DNA of 64,000 bases from Belnapia moabensis DSM 16746 (GTDB lineage Bacteria > Pseudomonadota > Alphaproteobacteria > Acetobacterales > Acetobacteraceae): positions 28,446-92,445 of the forward strand of contig NZ_JQKB01000021.1 in assembly GCF_000745835.1 (NCBI RefSeq), read 5' to 3'. Of the stretch, positions 1 to 7,678 are shown in pieces (the stretch's first letter is position 1; every line of letters begins with the position of its first letter). The notes under the pieces are model-generated. The model did no database searches, had not been told where the DNA came from, and worked only from the letters and a program-made list of their open reading frames with translations. A program made the position numbers and the translations under genes.

Positions 1-1342
1 CCGGCGTCTTGGCCGGGCCGGCGTAATAGACGGGATGGTTCTTGATGTAGTCCGGCAAGCCCTCGCCGCGGTCCAGCCGCTCCTGCAGCTTGGCATGGGC
101 GATGTCGCGAGCGACGACCACCGTGCCGGTCAGCGAGACGCGGGTCTTCACCGGGTGCTTCGACAGCTCGGCGCGGATCTCGCTCATCGGCCGGTTCAGG
201 TCGATGCGGACCACGTCGCCACCGAGGATGCTGTCCGTCGCCTCCGGCAGGTAATGCGCCGGGTCGTGCTCCAGCTGCTCGAGGAAGACGCCCTTGGGGG
301 TGATCTTCGCCTTCACCTGCCGGTCGGCCGAGCACGAGACGCCGATGCCGATGGGCAGCGACGCGCCATGCCGCGGCAGACGGATCACCCGCACGTCGTG
401 GCAGAAATACTTGCCGCCGAACTGCGCGCCGATGCCGAGGTTCTGCGTCAGCTTGTGGACCTCCGCCTCCAGCTCCGGGTCGCGGATGGCGTGGCCGGAC
501 TTGTCGCCCTGGGTGGGGAGGGTGTCGAGCCAGCGCGTGGAGGCCAGCTTCACCGTCTTCAGAGTGGTCTCGGCCGTGGTGCCGCCAATGACGATCGCCA
601 GGTGGTAGGGCGGGCAGGCGCTGGTGCCGAGGGTCTTGATCTTCTCCTCAAGGAAGGCGAGCAGCTTCGGCTTGTTCAGCACCGCGCGCGTCTGCTGGTA
701 GAGGAAGGTCTTGTTGGCCGAGCCGCCGCCCTTGAGCACGAACATCATGTGGAATTCGTCCGCATGGTGCTCGCCCGGCTGCGCCATGATGGAGAAGTCG
801 ACCGGCAGGTTGTTGCCGGTATTCACCTCCTCGAACATCGAAAGCGGCGCCATCTGCGAGTAGCGCAGGTTGGTCTCGGTATAGGTGCGGTGGACGCCGA
901 AGCTCAGCGCCTCCTCCTCGTCGCCCTCGACCCAGACGCGCTGGCCCTTCTTTCCGAAGACGATGGCGGTGCCGGTGTCCTGGCACATCGGCAGCACGCC
1001 GCCGGCGGCGATGTTCGCGTTCTTCAGCAGGTCGAGCGCGACGAAGCGGTCGTTGGCGCTCGCCTCCGGGTCATTCAGGATATTGGCGAGCTGCTGCAGG
1101 TGGCCGGGGCGCAGCAGGTGGGAGACGTCGCGGCAGGCCTGGAAGGCCAACTCCTCAAGGGCCTTGGCCGGGACCTTCAGCACGGTCTTGCTATCGACCT
1201 CGACGGTGCGGACGCCCTCGATCGGCAGGCGGCGCCAGGGCGTGCCATCCTCCGCCAGCGGGAACATCGGGCTGTACTGGAAGCCGGACGGGCGGGCGGG
1301 CGCCGACACCGGGCCAGCGTCTACATCGAGGGGAGGGGTCAC
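1..1342 (-). CDS. Class I fumarate hydratase (3' end beyond window)
   Basis: The product catalyses reversible hydration of fumarate to malate in the TCA cycle, using an oxygen-sensitive [4Fe-4S] cluster. About 447 N-terminal residues are visible; the C-terminus lies off the left edge. The translation shows the three cysteine contexts of class I fumarases ([21 protein letters not shown] and GVSCSADRQ) together with VIGGTTAE and [18 protein letters not shown]. The GTG start at 1342 was chosen because a GGAG site lies just upstream and the next in-frame start (ATG, FPLAEDG) would cut into the conserved N-terminus. It lies about 100 bp downstream of sspB on the same strand. FumA/FumB-type and longer class I naming cannot be separated without the C-terminus. 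The family call is confident. Confidence 0.93.
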   Translation of the reverse strand, partial: MTPPLDVDAGPVSAPARPSGFQYSPMFPLAEDGTPWRRLPIEGVRTVEVDSKTVLKVPAKALEELAFQACRDVSHLLRPGHLQQLANILNDPEASANDRFVALDLLKNANIAAGGVLPMCQDTGTAIVFGKKGQRVWVEGDEEEALSFGVHRTYTETNLRYSQMAPLSMFEEVNTGNNLPVDFSIMAQPGEHHADEFHMMFVLKGGGSANKTFLYQQTRAVLNKPKLLAFLEEKIKTLGTSACPPYHLAIVIGGTTAETTLKTVKLASTRWLDTLPTQGDKSGHAIRDPELEAEVHKLTQNLGIGAQFGGKYFCHDVRVIRLPRHGASLPIGIGVSCSADRQVKAKITPKGVFLEQLEHDPAHYLPEATDSILGGDVVRIDLNRPMSEIRAELSKHPVKTRVSLTGTVVVARDIAHAKLQERLDRGEGLPDYIKNHPVYYAGPAKTP

Positions 1343-1440
1343 GGGCGGTCTCCGCGCAGGGGGCGCCACCGATGAGCCACCGGCGGCGCGATCATCACCC
1401 GGCATTAGCCCAGAGGCGGAGCCAAGCCAACCGGAGAGGA

Positions 1441-1926
1441 TCAGTCGCGGGCCGGCCGGCGGCGGAAGCTGTCGAGGCTGACGACCTGGCTGGGCCCGGA
1501 CGCGGCCGCGACGGCAGGCTCGGGCTCCGGCGCTGTCTCCTGCGCCGGCATCGCCTGGAAGCGCAGGCCGAAGCGGACCGAGGGGTCGGCGAAGGCGGTG
1601 AGCGCGGCGAAGGGTACGGTCAGCATGGCCGGGACGCCGCCAAAGGACAGGCCGACCGAGAAGATGCCGGCCGCGCGGTCCACGGAGAGGTCCCAGAATT
1701 TGTGCTGCAGTACGACCGTCATCTCCTGAGGGTAGCGGGCGCGGAGATGACCGGGCATGGCAACGCCCGGATGGTCGGTGCGGAAGGTGATGTAGAAATG
1801 GTGCTCACCGGGCAGCCCATGCTTGGCGGCATGCGCCAGCGCGTCCTGTACGACGACACGTAAGGCTTCCTCCGTCCACAGGGCGTAAGGAAGCAGGCTT
1901 TCAGGACGGGTTGGCGAATCGCTCAT
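1441..1926 (-). CDS. sspB: ClpXP adaptor SspB (alphaproteobacterial type)
   Basis: A 161-residue protein that matches the alphaproteobacterial SspB adaptor, which tethers ssrA-tagged proteins to ClpXP for degradation. The core [35 protein letters not shown] and FSVGLSFGG is typical. A proline/alanine-rich linker and a short basic tail ([12 protein letters not shown]) follow, and the tail fits the ClpX-docking end. The ATG at 1926 has an AAGGAGG site about 10 nt upstream, so it is preferred over the longer open frame that would run back into ssrA. The gene for tmRNA lies immediately upstream on the same strand, so the tag and its reader are neighbours. Confidence 0.9.
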   Translation of the reverse strand: MSDSPTRPESLLPYALWTEEALRVVVQDALAHAAKHGLPGEHHFYITFRTDHPGVAMPGHLRARYPQEMTVVLQHKFWDLSVDRAAGIFSVGLSFGGVPAMLTVPFAALTAFADPSVRFGLRFQAMPAQETAPEPEPAVAAASGPSQVVSLDSFRRRPARD

Positions 1927-1996
1927 GCATCGAACTCCCTCCTTCATATAATGCGATTTTACTCGATCACGGAAGTGGGAGTATAAGATCGACAAG

Positions 1997-2285
1997 CAGA
2001 AAGTGGGGGGCTTCTGTTGCCCGGCGCCCCCCGAGCCGCGCTTACCTATTCCTAGGCAGCGAGTGCGACAGCCTCGCGGCTGTTATCGTTCGCACTTAGA
2101 ATCGGCCCGATGACGGCGGAACCATGCCGGGCAAAAGCGGTCTCTTTACCACGCGCGTCGAGCCTGTTTCGCCCCCGTTATGGTGGAGGCGCCGGGCACT
2201 GCCCCCGGGTCCGCAACGATTATTTCAGACCGTGTTTATCACCATAGTCGCCGAAGCGACCCACGGGATGTAGGCGCTCCGGCAG
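1997..2285 (-). ncRNA. ssrA: tmRNA, circularly permuted two-piece form
   Basis: The reverse strand reads as an alphaproteobacterial permuted tmRNA. The acceptor piece comes first and ends at 2181 with an encoded CCA; the discriminator A is at 2184. The coding piece begins about 2176 with GGGGGCGAAACAGG. Its first seven bases (2176-2170) pair with 2191-2185 to form the acceptor stem. The tag frame (2093 down to 2052) encodes ANDNSREAVALAA followed by TAG, ending in the LAA expected for ClpXP recognition. A GGGGGGC/GCCCCCC pairing (2005-2011 with 2026-2032) closes the 3' side. The tag, acceptor stem and CCA are seen directly. The outer ends are approximate. sspB follows downstream. Confidence 0.9.
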
Positions 2286-2417
2286 CGGAATTCGAGGGGT
2301 AAGACAGCTCATGTCGCGGTGAATGATGGCGCGATGCAGCCGCGCCACACTCCTCGCCGTCACCGTGGCGCGGCCGGCGGGGCTGGGTTACACCGCGGGC
2401 CAGCACAGGGGACCGCG

Positions 2418-3359
2418 ATGCCGCTTACCGACGACCAGCAACAGGAGATCGAGGCCGCCCGCGCCGCCGAGGGCCGCACCCGTCGCCCCGTGGCACCCGG
2501 GCTCGAGGCGCTGCTCTACCAGGCGGTGCCGGTGCTCGACCACGGCTTCGTCCGCGTCATCGATTATATGGGCGACGACGCGGCGGTGGTGCAGGCCGCC
2601 CGCGTCTCCTATGGCCGTGGCACGCGCGCCGCCAATGAGGATCGCGGCCTGATCCGCTACTTGATGCGGCATCGTCACTCGACGCCCTTCGAGATGTGCG
2701 AGATTAAGTTCCATGTGAAGCTGCCGATCTTCATCGCGCGGCAATGGATCCGCCACCGCACCGCGAACGTGAACGAGTACTCGGCGCGCTATTCCATCCT
2801 CGACCGGGAATTCTACATCCCCGCGCCCGACCAGCTTGCCGCGCAATCCACCGCCAACCGCCAGGGCCGCGGCGATATTCTATCGGGCGAAGAGGCGGCG
2901 CGGGTGCTCGACCTGCTGCGCGGCGACGCCATGCAGGCCTATGACCACTACGCCTGGATGCTGAACGAGGATGCCGAGGGCAATCCGGCCGATCCCGCCC
3001 GCCAGGGCCTGGCACGAGAGCTGGCGCGGATGAACCTGACGCTCAACACCTATACCCAGTGGTACTGGAAGGCTGACCTCCACAACCTTCTCAACTTCCT
3101 CTCGCTGCGCGCCGATTCCCATGCCCAGTACGAGATCCGCGCCTATGCCGATGCCATGCTGGAGATGGTGAAGGCATGGGTCCCGGCTTGCCACGAGGCC
3201 TTTGTCGATTACCGCATGGGCGCGGCGACGCTCTCGGCCGGGATGCTGGCGATCGTTCGGCGGATGCTGGCGGGCGAGGCGGTGGAACAGCCCGGCAGCG
3301 GCCTCTCCAAGCGGGAATGGCGCGAGCTGATGGAGATGCTGGGGCGCCCTGCCGCATGA
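2418..3359 (+). CDS. thyX: FAD-dependent thymidylate synthase ThyX
   Basis: Flavin-dependent thymidylate synthase, which makes dTMP from dUMP with methylene-tetrahydrofolate and FAD. The protein is 313 aa. The ThyX signature is seen as [13 protein letters not shown] at about residues 112-124, and the C-terminal [11 protein letters not shown] is also typical. The ATG at 2418 has AGGGGA upstream and gives the usual N-terminus; the longer frame from 2319 adds a low-complexity extension into the ssrA upstream region and is not favoured. It is divergent from ssrA. Its stop overlaps the start of the next small ORF (ATGA). Confidence 0.95.
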   Translation: MPLTDDQQQEIEAARAAEGRTRRPVAPGLEALLYQAVPVLDHGFVRVIDYMGDDAAVVQAARVSYGRGTRAANEDRGLIRYLMRHRHSTPFEMCEIKFHVKLPIFIARQWIRHRTANVNEYSARYSILDREFYIPAPDQLAAQSTANRQGRGDILSGEEAARVLDLLRGDAMQAYDHYAWMLNEDAEGNPADPARQGLARELARMNLTLNTYTQWYWKADLHNLLNFLSLRADSHAQYEIRAYADAMLEMVKAWVPACHEAFVDYRMGAATLSAGMLAIVRRMLAGEAVEQPGSGLSKREWRELMEMLGRPAA

Positions 3360-3664
3360 GCCGGAGCCATGGCGGCAGGGATGCCGGCAGCCCGGCCGGC
3401 ACCGCCCGTTCCTCGCCAAAGCCCCGCGCCCCACGCGCCAGCCGCCCGGCCGGCCGGCCTGCCGCCCCACGCGCCTCCCGCACGCCCGCGCCGGTTTCTC
3501 CCTTCACGGGCTGGCGGCGCTGGCTTTGGGTCGGCGTGCTGGTCTTCGCCGTGCTGATCGGCCTGCCGCTGGCCCATGCCCTGTTCGGCGAGGTGGTGGC
3601 GCTGCTGGGCGGGATGCTGCTGCTCGGCGTTTTGCTCGGGCGCTGGACGGCGCCGCGGCAATGA
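3356..3664 (+). CDS. Small hypothetical membrane protein
   Basis: A 102-residue ORF whose ATG overlaps the thyX stop codon (ATGA), suggesting translational coupling. The first half is rich in Ser, Arg, Ala and Pro. The second half holds two hydrophobic stretches, [20 protein letters not shown] and a [11 protein letters not shown] segment, consistent with one or two membrane passes, followed by a short basic end. No family is recognised. The overlap and clean membrane segments favour a real gene, but the low-complexity N-terminus leaves doubt. Confidence 0.5.
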   Translation: MSRSHGGRDAGSPAGTARSSPKPRAPRASRPAGRPAAPRASRTPAPVSPFTGWRRWLWVGVLVFAVLIGLPLAHALFGEVVALLGGMLLLGVLLGRWTAPRQ

Positions 3665-3794
3665 GCCTCGTTTTCAACGAGCGTACTAAACTCCTGCAAA
3701 TGCATTGGACCGCGCCTCAACTGCCTGCGTTGCCGTTGGCATCCTGGCACCCTTGTCTGGCTTGCCATACGGCGCAGGCATTCTGGAGTAGGCG

Positions 3795-3896
3795 GTGCCT
3801 CCTATTTACCTGTTGATTGGCTCAGGTTGTTGGCTTGCGGGTGCCGTTGCACCACATCTCCTGGCGCGACGGGTGCTCGCAGGACTCAAGGCTTGA
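3795..3896 (+). CDS. Tiny membrane protein, 33 aa
   Basis: A GTG-initiated ORF of 33 codons, with GGAG about 7 nt upstream (near 3785). It reads as a single hydrophobic helix (begins PPIYLLIGSGCWLAG) ending in a basic tail (LLARRVLAGLKA). Its TGA stop overlaps the TTG start of the next small ORF, so the two look translationally coupled. Neither product is recognised. Small single-helix proteins of this kind often act as accessory subunits of membrane enzymes, but no such enzyme is encoded next to it, so function is left open. Confidence 0.45.
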   Translation: MPPIYLLIGSGCWLAGAVAPHLLARRVLAGLKA

Positions 3897-4009
3897 ACGA
3901 ATATTATATTCTTGCCTTCGCCGTTATGCCGGTGGTGGTTGTGACCCTGGGTTGGGTTGCGGTCCGTCTCCATGAACGAGCGGAGCATCGTAGCGACCGT
4001 AAACGCTGA
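3893..4009 (+). CDS. Tiny membrane protein, 38 aa
   Basis: This ORF starts at TTG inside the stop of the preceding 33-codon ORF. AGGA lies about 8 nt upstream. The product begins LNEYYILAFAV, runs through a hydrophobic MPVVVVTLGWVAV segment and ends in a charged tail (HERAEHRSDRKR). This is a typical single-pass topology with a positive cytoplasmic end. A GC-rich hairpin follows 14 bp after the stop. No family is recognised. The overlap, ribosome site and membrane pattern together support it as a gene. Confidence 0.5.
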   Translation: MNEYYILAFAVMPVVVVTLGWVAVRLHERAEHRSDRKR

Positions 4010-4022
4010 AGCGTTTCGGTTG

Positions 4023-4044
4023 GGGCGGGCACTATGGCCCGCCC
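4023..4044. terminator. Hairpin between convergent genes
   Basis: Perfect 8-bp stem GGGCGGGC/GCCCGCCC with the 6-nt loop ACTATG. It lies between the tiny membrane ORF pair and the convergent mrp gene. No long T tract is present, so it is a likely but unproven bidirectional terminator. Confidence 0.55.
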
Positions 4045-4057
4045 TGGCTAACTGGCA

Positions 4058-5170
4058 CTACTCAATAAAAATCCGCGGCCCAATCGGCGCTTCTGCGACG
4101 TTCAGCTTGGTCCAGAGCCGGGTGGCCATCCGGCGATAGGCCTGCGCCTCCTCCGTCTCCGGCCTTGCGGCGACGATCGGGGTGCCGGCATCGGCCAACG
4201 TGCGGATCTCGAGCTTGAGTGGCAGCTCGCCGAGGAATTCGACGCCCATCCGCTCCGCCTCGGCCCGCGCGCCGCCATGGCCGAAGAGCTCGTCCCGATG
4301 CCCGCAATTCGGGCAGCAGTAGTAGGACATGTTCTCGATTACCCCGAGCACGGGGACATGGACCTTCTCGAACATCTTCACCCCGCGCCGCGCGTCGATC
4401 AGCGCCACGTCCTGCGGCGTCGAGACGATGACGGCGCCGGCCAGCGGCACCCGCTGCGACATGGTGAGCTGCGCGTCGCCGGTGCCGGGCGGCATGTCCA
4501 CCACCATGATGTCGAGCGCGCCCCACTCCACCTGGCCCATGAGCTGCTCGAGTGCGCCCATCACCATCGGGCCACGCCAGATCATCGCCGTCTCTTCCTC
4601 GACGAGGAAGCCGATGGACATGGCCTTCAGCCCCCAACGGCTGATCGGGATGATCCGCTGGCCCTCGGTGCGCGGCCGCTCGCGGGTGCCGAGCATCTGG
4701 GGAAGGGAGGGGCCGAAGATGTCGGCGTCGAGCAGCCCGACCTTCAGCCCCTCGGCGGCCAGTGCGACGGCGAGGTTCACCGCCGTCGTGGACTTGCCGA
4801 CCCCGCCCTTGCCGGAGGCGACGGCGACGATCTTCCGCACCTCGGGCAACAGCATCGGGCCCTGGCCGGCGGGGCCCTTGGGGCTAGGGCGCGGCGGCGC
4901 GGCGGGGGCCGCCGGCGCCGGGCGATGCGCGGTCAGCACCGCTGTCGCGCTCAGCACACCGGGGATGGCGGCCGCGGCCTGCTCAGCGGCGAGGCGCAGC
5001 GGCTCCATCTGCGGCGCCCGCTCGCGCGGTACGGCGAGGGCGAACTGCACGAGCCCGTCGCGTGCCGCCAGCCCCTGCACCATGCCGGAGGAAACGATGT
5101 CCTGCCCCGTCGCCGGATCGCGCACCGCGCGCAGCGCATTCCGCACCGTATCGACCAGTTGTTCGGACAT
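4058..5170 (-). CDS. mrp: Mrp/ApbC family iron-sulfur cluster carrier ATPase
   Basis: A 370-residue P-loop ATPase that carries and transfers Fe-S clusters to apoproteins in the cytoplasm. An N-terminal MIP18/DUF59-like domain (about residues 1-90) is followed by a Pro/Ala linker. The deviant Walker A is VASGKGGVGKSTT, and the GLLDADIFGPSLP and VDMPPGTGDAQLT motifs are typical. The C-terminal CPNC in SYYCCPNCGHRDELFGHGGA is the cluster-binding pair. The start at 5170 (MSEQLVDTVRNALRAV) matches the family; the longer frame upstream is an antisense shadow across a palindrome. It is divergent from hflK. Confidence 0.93.
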   Translation of the reverse strand: MSEQLVDTVRNALRAVRDPATGQDIVSSGMVQGLAARDGLVQFALAVPRERAPQMEPLRLAAEQAAAAIPGVLSATAVLTAHRPAPAAPAAPPRPSPKGPAGQGPMLLPEVRKIVAVASGKGGVGKSTTAVNLAVALAAEGLKVGLLDADIFGPSLPQMLGTRERPRTEGQRIIPISRWGLKAMSIGFLVEEETAMIWRGPMVMGALEQLMGQVEWGALDIMVVDMPPGTGDAQLTMSQRVPLAGAVIVSTPQDVALIDARRGVKMFEKVHVPVLGVIENMSYYCCPNCGHRDELFGHGGARAEAERMGVEFLGELPLKLEIRTLADAGTPIVAARPETEEAQAYRRMATRLWTKLNVAEAPIGPRIFIE

Positions 5171-5212
5171 CGCTTGAAAACCCCTCGTTTCCGGCCAATA
5201 TCGCGCCCGCCT

Positions 5213-5275
5213 GGAACGCGTGGCCAGGACGGTTGGCATGTCCGGATCGACATGCCAACCGTCCTGGCCTGTTCC
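5213..5275. repeat. Long perfect inverted repeat in the mrp/hflK divergent region
   Basis: Two perfect 21-bp arms (5222-5242 and 5249-5269) flank a 6-nt loop, CGGATC. GGAAC (5213-5217) and GTTCC (5271-5275) can extend the stem past a small internal loop. The arms begin GGCCAGGACGG and end in GGCATGTC. It lies between two divergently transcribed genes, where an ordinary terminator is not expected. It may be an operator, a palindromic repeat unit or a small-mobile-element remnant. Confidence 0.85.
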
Positions 5276-5465
5276 TCGCAGAACGGACTCACGCTGCGGG
5301 CATCTGCCCCTTCGCGACCTGTTCTGGCGTGCAGGCACCCGTCGCCCGGCCGGGCGTGTCATATTGGCCGGGTGCCGTCGCGCATCCAGCCCCAAACGCG
5401 CCGCAGAGCGTGTCCAGGGTCCTGCCGGCGGCCAGAACATCAAACGGTGGAGGCCGGACCAAACG

Positions 5466-6659
5466 ATGGCGCTGAACAGTGGCGGACCCAGCCCTTGGGG
5501 AAATCCCCGACCGGGCGGGCCGTGGGGGACACCTCCACCCGGGCCTCCGGGGGGCGGCCGCGGTCCGGGCGGGCCGGGACCTGACCTCGACGACCTGATC
5601 CGCCGCGCGCAGGACTGGGTACGGGGCTTTCTTCGCACGCCGCGTGGCGGCGGCAGCGGGCGCGCCGCTGCGCTGCTGGCGCTTCTCGTCCTCGGCGTCT
5701 GGGCGGCGAGCGGCATCTACCGCGTCCAGCCCGATGAGGAGGGCGTAGTGCTGCGCTTCGGCGCCTATCACCGCAATGCCCCGCCCGGCCTGAACTACCA
5801 CATCCCCTGGCCGGTCGAGACGGCGCTGACCCCGCGCGTCACGACCGAGAACCTGGTCTTCATCGGCTTCCGCTCGGCCGATGCCAGCGCCCCCCGGGCC
5901 GGCGCCGGCCGCGACGTGCGGGAGGAGTCGCTGATGTTGACCGGCGACGAGAACATCATCGACATCGATTTCGTAGTGCGCTGGCGCGTTCGCGACGCCT
6001 CCGAGTTCCTGTTCAACACCCGGAACCCGGAAAACACCATCAAATCGGCCGCCGAGAGCATGATGCGCGAGGTGATCGGCCGCACGCCGATCCAGCCGGC
6101 GCTGACCGAGGCGCGCGCCCAGATCGAGACCCAGGTGGCCCAGGGCACCCAGGCGATCCTCGACCAGTACAAGGCAGGCGTCGTCGTCACCCAGGTGCAG
6201 CTGCAGAAGGTGGACCCGCCCGCCGAGGTGATTGAGGCCTTCCGCGACGTGCAGCGCGCCGCGGCTGACAAGGAGCGCTCCCGCAACGAGGCCGAGGCCT
6301 ACCGCAACGACATCATCCCCCGCGCCCGCGGCGAGGCGGAGCGGATGATCCAGGAGGCCCAGGGCTATCGCGACAGCCAGGAGGCCCGCGCCAGGGGCGA
6401 GGCGACGCGCTTCGTCAGCGTGCTCGGCGCCTATCGCCAGGCCCAGGACATCACGATGCGCCGACTCTATCTCGAAACCATGGAGGACATCCTGCGGCGC
6501 AACCCGAAGGTCATCGTGGATGACCGGCTGCAGGGGCTGGTGCCTTTCCTGAACCTGACGGACCCGCCGGCCCGTGGCGGCAACCGCCCAGCTCCCTCCT
6601 CGGTGCCGACGCTGCCCAGCATGCCGCGTGGCGCGCAGACGCAGGGAGGCACCCGATGA
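5466..6659 (+). CDS. hflK: HflK, band-7 membrane protease regulator
   Basis: A 397-residue SPFH/band-7 protein that, with HflC, forms the periplasm-facing complex controlling the FtsH protease. A Gly/Pro-rich cytoplasmic N-terminus (begins MALNSGGPSPWGN) precedes one membrane helix (LLALLVLGVWAASGIYRV), then the SPFH domain (VQPDEEGVVLRFGAYHRNAP) and a charged coiled coil rich in Arg, Glu and Ala. The ATG at 5466 was chosen because it gives the normal N-terminus and has GGAGG about 13 nt upstream. Its last codons overlap the hflC start. Confidence 0.95.
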   Translation: MALNSGGPSPWGNPRPGGPWGTPPPGPPGGGRGPGGPGPDLDDLIRRAQDWVRGFLRTPRGGGSGRAAALLALLVLGVWAASGIYRVQPDEEGVVLRFGAYHRNAPPGLNYHIPWPVETALTPRVTTENLVFIGFRSADASAPRAGAGRDVREESLMLTGDENIIDIDFVVRWRVRDASEFLFNTRNPENTIKSAAESMMREVIGRTPIQPALTEARAQIETQVAQGTQAILDQYKAGVVVTQVQLQKVDPPAEVIEAFRDVQRAAADKERSRNEAEAYRNDIIPRARGEAERMIQEAQGYRDSQEARARGEATRFVSVLGAYRQAQDITMRRLYLETMEDILRRNPKVIVDDRLQGLVPFLNLTDPPARGGNRPAPSSVPTLPSMPRGAQTQGGTR

Positions 6660-7540
6660 ACCGCCTTTCCATTGCCGGTTTGGTTCTGCTTTTTGCGCTG
6701 TTCGCCGTCCTCTCCTCGCTCTTCACCGTGCACCAGACGCAGCAGGTGCTGATCACCCAGTTCGGCGAGCCGCGCCGGGTGGTGCGGGAGCCGGGGCTGA
6801 ACATGAAGGTACCCTTCATCCAGACCGTGATCGCCTTCGACCGCCGCCTGCTCGACTTCGACGCGCAGGGGCAGGAGGTGATCCTCGGCGACCAGCGGCG
6901 GATCGTGGTGGATACCTTCACCCGCTACCGCATCACCGACCCGCTGCGCTTCTACCAGACGGTGGGCGCGACCGAGAACGGCATCCGCCTGCGGCTCGGG
7001 CCGATCGTTTCCTCGACGCTGCGGAACACCCTCGGCAGCGAGACGCTGCTGGCGGTGCTCTCGGCCGATCGTGCCCGGATCATGGGCGAGATCCGCCAGC
7101 GGGTGAACACCGAGGCGCAGAGCTTTGGCATCGAGGTGACAGACGTCCGCATCCGCCGCGCCGACCTGCCGGAGGAGAACACCCAGGCCATCCTCTCCCG
7201 CATGCAGTCGGAGCGCGAGCGCGTCGCCCGCGAGCAGCGGGCGGAAGGTGCCGAGCAGGCCCAGCGCATCCGCGCCGCGGCCGAGCGCGACCGGACGGTG
7301 CTGATCGCCGAGGCTCAGTCGCAGGCCGAGATCCTGCGCGGCCAGGGCGAGCAGACAGCCATCCGCATCTTCGCCGAGGCCTTCCAGCAGGACCCGGAGT
7401 TCTTCCAGTTCTGGCGGACCATGCAGGCGATGCGGGAGGCCTTCTCCGATGGCGACACGCGGATGCTGCTGAGCCCGGAGAGCGACTTCTTCAAGTATTT
7501 CCGCAGCATCCCGGCGCCCGGTCAGACCCGGACGCCATGA
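6656..7540 (+). CDS. hflC: HflC, partner of HflK
   Basis: A 294-residue SPFH/band-7 protein with an N-terminal membrane anchor (LSIAGLVLLFALFAVLSSLF), the domain core QQVLITQFGEPRRVVREPG, and a long Arg/Glu coiled coil. It acts with HflK on FtsH. Its ATG overlaps the hflK stop by 4 nt (ATGA), the usual hflKC arrangement. A strong hairpin follows directly. Confidence 0.95.
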   Translation: MNRLSIAGLVLLFALFAVLSSLFTVHQTQQVLITQFGEPRRVVREPGLNMKVPFIQTVIAFDRRLLDFDAQGQEVILGDQRRIVVDTFTRYRITDPLRFYQTVGATENGIRLRLGPIVSSTLRNTLGSETLLAVLSADRARIMGEIRQRVNTEAQSFGIEVTDVRIRRADLPEENTQAILSRMQSERERVAREQRAEGAEQAQRIRAAAERDRTVLIAEAQSQAEILRGQGEQTAIRIFAEAFQQDPEFFQFWRTMQAMREAFSDGDTRMLLSPESDFFKYFRSIPAPGQTRTP

Positions 7541-7546
7541 CGGGCG

Positions 7547-7573
7547 GGGGGCGCGGTGCCGGACCGCGCCCCC
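7547..7573 (+). terminator. Hairpin after hflC
   Basis: A perfect 11-bp stem, GGGGGCGCGGT with ACCGCGCCCCC, and the loop GCCGG, starting 7 bp after the hflC stop. It is a probable terminator separating hflKC from the DegP gene. Confidence 0.65.
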
Positions 7574-7678
7574 GTTCCCGGCTGGCCCTTTAGCGCTCCG
7601 TCACCATCTCGCCTAACCTCAGCCCTTCCGGTCGGTGCCGCGTTGAGCCGGCATCCCTTCGCAATCGAGGTGTCCCCG

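Noticed and set aside
2161..2290. A structured RNA on the plus strand near 2161-2290 resembling a conserved alphaproteobacterial RNA
   Set aside because: The same sequence read on the minus strand gives the tmRNA acceptor end with CCA, the coding piece and the tag, so the plus-strand reading is its complement.
3661..3816. An ORF starting at an ATGA overlap with the small membrane gene
   Set aside because: The product has no hydrophobic or conserved pattern, and its tail overlaps the better-supported 33-codon ORF in another frame.
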